A DNA stretch of 64,000 nucleotides from an uncultured Methylococcaceae bacterium (GTDB taxonomy: Bacteria; Pseudomonadota; Gammaproteobacteria; Methylococcales; Methylomonadaceae): NCBI GenBank assembly GCA_903928685.1, contig CAIYRS010000105.1, forward strand, positions 19,819 through 83,818, read 5' to 3'. This document shows positions 61,991-64,000 of this stretch, in pieces. How positions within the stretch are numbered: position 1 is the first letter of the stretch; every line of letters begins with the position of its first letter. The notes beneath the pieces were generated by a model that was not told the origin of the DNA, searched no databases, and worked only from the letters and a program-made list of their open reading frames with translations. The position numbers and the translations under genes were made by a program.

Positions 61991-62845
61991 TTAATCTATA
62001 GTCGCCCAGCTTTCTGGAAGACGATCAAACCGAAAATTTAAAGTGGCGTAGGTTTTTTGTAAACGTGTTTTAAGTAAGTCATCTATTTCTTTTGGAAAAT
62101 CAAAAGATTTGCTGGTCATATTAACCTTTTTTTCCAATTGCTCTGAAGAAATGCCTAGGTCTGCAATTCCTAAGAAACGCGTTACCTTATTTAGCGATTC
62201 TTGTTTATTTTTCATAACATCTTCAAAAAATAAGTATAGTAATTCGTCGCTAGCAAAATGTTGTTCTAATTTTCTTATAGTCAATTCGTAAGAAGACATA
62301 CTAATGATGAAATCTGCAGAAGCAACTTTTATCAGTTGTTCTGTAGATATGTCGTCAATATTTTTATTTTGGGTCTCAAAAAAATAACGGATTGCCGATT
62401 TTGCACGCTCTATCGGGTCACGCATGATAAATATAATTTTTTTGTTGTTGCAAACATTATTAAAATTATCAAAACCTGCATCCGGAAGAGTGGCATATTC
62501 AGGGGTAAAATCAGCGGCATATTTTTTTTTGTTTCCAGCAAATAGATCTATGTACCACTGATCGTCTACAGGTGACAACAATTTGTGTATCCCTTTATTT
62601 ACAGGTTTTCCTGCAGATAAATCAGCAAAATATCGCTCCAATCCTAATCTATTGTTTTTTAGTATATTTTCTAGTTGATTTACTTTGCGTCTGGTTAATA
62701 GCACGCTACCTTTATGTACGGTATTGAAATAATGGACTTCTTTAACATTTGAAAACCCAATTTCAGGATGGTCTTTTAATTGGGCATGTAACCATGTTGT
62801 TCCAGATTTTTGCGCGCCTACGCATAGCAATAAGTTTTCAATCAT
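61991..62845 (-). CDS. Sulfotransferase
   Basis: 284 residues. LLLCVGAQKSGTTWLHAQLK is the PAPS loop, KEVHYFNTVHKGS follows, and KKIIFIMRDPIERAKSAIRY the 3'-phosphate motif; AADFTPEYATLPDAGF corresponds to the family's GE.TP.Y. It closely resembles its neighbour at 62892, suggesting duplication or paired substrates. Confidence 0.92.
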   Translation of the reverse strand: MIENLLLCVGAQKSGTTWLHAQLKDHPEIGFSNVKEVHYFNTVHKGSVLLTRRKVNQLENILKNNRLGLERYFADLSAGKPVNKGIHKLLSPVDDQWYIDLFAGNKKKYAADFTPEYATLPDAGFDNFNNVCNNKKIIFIMRDPIERAKSAIRYFFETQNKNIDDISTEQLIKVASADFIISMSSYELTIRKLEQHFASDELLYLFFEDVMKNKQESLNKVTRFLGIADLGISSEQLEKKVNMTSKSFDFPKEIDDLLKTRLQKTYATLNFRFDRLPESWATID

Positions 62846-62891
62846 AATAATTTTTTACTCTCAGCCAAGTTAAGTTTATAAAAACAGTAAA

Positions 62892-63731
62892 TCAATAATA
62901 TGTGTTGTACCAAGTTGTAGCATAATTTTTAAATCGATCGCGGGCAAAAGAAATGTCTTCAAGGAACAATTCTTTATAAAAATCCAGAACGGTATCTGGC
63001 ATTTCTGAGCTTTTACCAACATGGACTTTCTTGTTGGCATGTAAAAAATAATTTTGGTCAAAATCCACGCCAATAAATGAGCAAACCGCTTCCAGAAGCC
63101 AGTAAGGCCTCATGGCAACATCTTCATAAAAGGCGATAAAAAACTGCTCTTTAGGAAAAAAGTGTTCCCATTTTTCGAACATGTTTGCGATTTTACTGCG
63201 GTCAATAATAAACTGCTCTTTATAACATTGTAATGGATCAATACCTTGTTCTTTGGCATACATTCTTGCGCTTGACCAAGTTCTTTCGATTGGGTCCCGA
63301 ATTAAAACCACAATTTTCACGTTAGGCGCTAATTTGTGAACATGCTCTACACCGGACAATGGAATTATTGAGTAATCCGGTGTCATTTCGCCAAGTAGTT
63401 TGTTATCACTATTATTGGCAAAAGACCAAATGGATTCATACCAGTTGTCATTAATATCCTTTTGTTCGAGATGCTGCCAGAACGCCATTTCGATGACTGC
63501 TTTATCACTCAAAGGAATACTGTCGTTATCGGTATTGAACCGTTTTAAATTATTTGTTGCTGCTCCTTGTCTTCTCACATGCCAACCAGGGTCAACATGT
63601 ACCTCATCAAAATAATGAATTTCTTTGATAGGTGGAATCCACACCGATGGGTGTTGCCCCAAATTGGCAGCAAGCCAAGTGGTGCCAGCTTTTTGCATGC
63701 CAATGCAAAGAAAGTCAGGGGTATTTTTCAT
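62892..63731 (-). CDS. Sulfotransferase
   Basis: About 279 residues from the ATG at 63731 (MKNTPDFLCIGMQKAGTTWL); the ORF start at 63767 adds 12 residues before the conserved region, and neither start has a good ribosome site. Motifs are GMQKAGTTWLAANLGQHPSV, KEIHYFDEVHVDPGWHVR, LLGEMTPDYSIIPLSG and VKIVVLIRDPIERTWSSARM. It is the paralogue of 61991-62845. Probable action is on a surface glycan or glycolipid. Confidence 0.9.
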   Translation of the reverse strand: MKNTPDFLCIGMQKAGTTWLAANLGQHPSVWIPPIKEIHYFDEVHVDPGWHVRRQGAATNNLKRFNTDNDSIPLSDKAVIEMAFWQHLEQKDINDNWYESIWSFANNSDNKLLGEMTPDYSIIPLSGVEHVHKLAPNVKIVVLIRDPIERTWSSARMYAKEQGIDPLQCYKEQFIIDRSKIANMFEKWEHFFPKEQFFIAFYEDVAMRPYWLLEAVCSFIGVDFDQNYFLHANKKVHVGKSSEMPDTVLDFYKELFLEDISFARDRFKNYATTWYNTYY

Positions 63732-63781
63732 AGGAGTATTTAATAATTTATCGATCAATATACACATTTTGGAGATATTTT

Positions 63782-64000
63782 TTATTCAATATTACGGTAA
63801 TGCCCAATAAGCTCATTCACCTGTTCATCAACGGCACGGATATCGCCAGGCATGGCCTCTTCTTTGAAGAGGGCAGGCTTTGCGTCGATTTTTTCCAAGC
63901 AGTCGGTGAGCGCTTCGAGTGTGGGGTCGATGACGAAGCCGGATTTGCCTTCGATGACATCTTCGCCGATGCCGCCCAAGTTGCTGGCGACCACCCAACA
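63782..64000 (-). CDS. Group 1 (GT4) glycosyltransferase, C-terminal fragment at the window edge
   Basis: The reading frame is open to the right edge. It reads CWVVASNLGGIGEDVIEGKS, then GFVIDPTLEALTDCLEKI, the C-terminal donor-site motif of GT4 enzymes (VVAS..GG..E.V..G..G.LV). The ORF-track start (GTG at 63994) is internal. The gene begins outside the window. Confidence 0.85.
   Translation of the reverse strand, partial: CWVVASNLGGIGEDVIEGKSGFVIDPTLEALTDCLEKIDAKPALFKEEAMPGDIRAVDEQVNELIGHYRNIE

Overview
The window looks like part of the chromosome of a gammaproteobacterium. Gene content and style (conserved ribF-ileS and dolP-diaA-yraN/rsmI neighbourhoods, a DUF2309 bicarbonate-transport-like pair, abundant toxin-antitoxin pairs and palindromic intergenic repeats) would fit a Methylococcales-type methanotroph. 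That placement is inference: no methane genes and no rRNA lie in the window. No tRNA, rRNA, CRISPR array or intact insertion sequence was seen.

Layout. (1) 1-7.6 kb: housekeeping. The first codons of ileS lie on the left edge and are separated from ribF by two toxin-antitoxin modules. Then come a FAD-linked oxidase, dolP, diaA, yraN, divergent rsmI and an exported phosphoesterase. (2) 8-16.2 kb: a nitrogen-scavenging block with an NCS2-type permease, a second isochorismatase-fold amidohydrolase (candidate triuret hydrolase), a GntR/FCD regulator, a cupin, allophanate hydrolase (atzF) and biuret hydrolase (biuH). Both amidohydrolase genes carry a convincing sigma-54 promoter followed by a shared TRYATACAACAA-like motif. 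(3) 16.6-26.6 kb: an exported unknown, an OprO/P-like porin, the urea ABC transporter urtABCDE and a HupE/UreJ nickel-permease-like gene. (4) 26.6-40.5 kb: a urease locus in the order D-A-B-C-E-F-G, broken up by cargo. Between ureA and ureB sit a transglutaminase-like protein and a ParDE pair. Between ureC and ureE sit a lipoprotein, three toxin-antitoxin pairs, marC and a small exported protein. UreC itself contains an in-frame copy of a dispersed palindromic repeat. (5) 40.6-44.0 kb: bioF-bioH-bioC-bioD, without bioB. (6) 44.4-48.0 kb: a NuoM-like/DUF2309 (DabB/DabA-like) pair whose DabA lacks the usual second zinc-ligand cysteine loop. (7) 48.3-64 kb: an AT-rich glycan/sulfation island with five glycosyltransferases, four sulfotransferases (one fused to an SGNH-like domain), a DUF1501/DUF1800 pair, a hydrolase-TPR fusion and a phosphoesterase-LamG protein.

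How the genes could work together. A porin and permeases bring in urea and condensed urea compounds. TrtA-like and BiuH convert triuret to biuret to allophanate, AtzF splits allophanate to ammonia and CO2, and UrtABCDE plus nickel urease handles urea. Sigma-54 control links the first steps to nitrogen status.

A pervasive theme is long inverted-repeat elements (about 60-100 bp, several families ending in GTAGG/CCTAC). They sit in nearly every gap of the urea genes, often ending a few bases before the Shine-Dalgarno sequence, and in one case inside the ureC reading frame.
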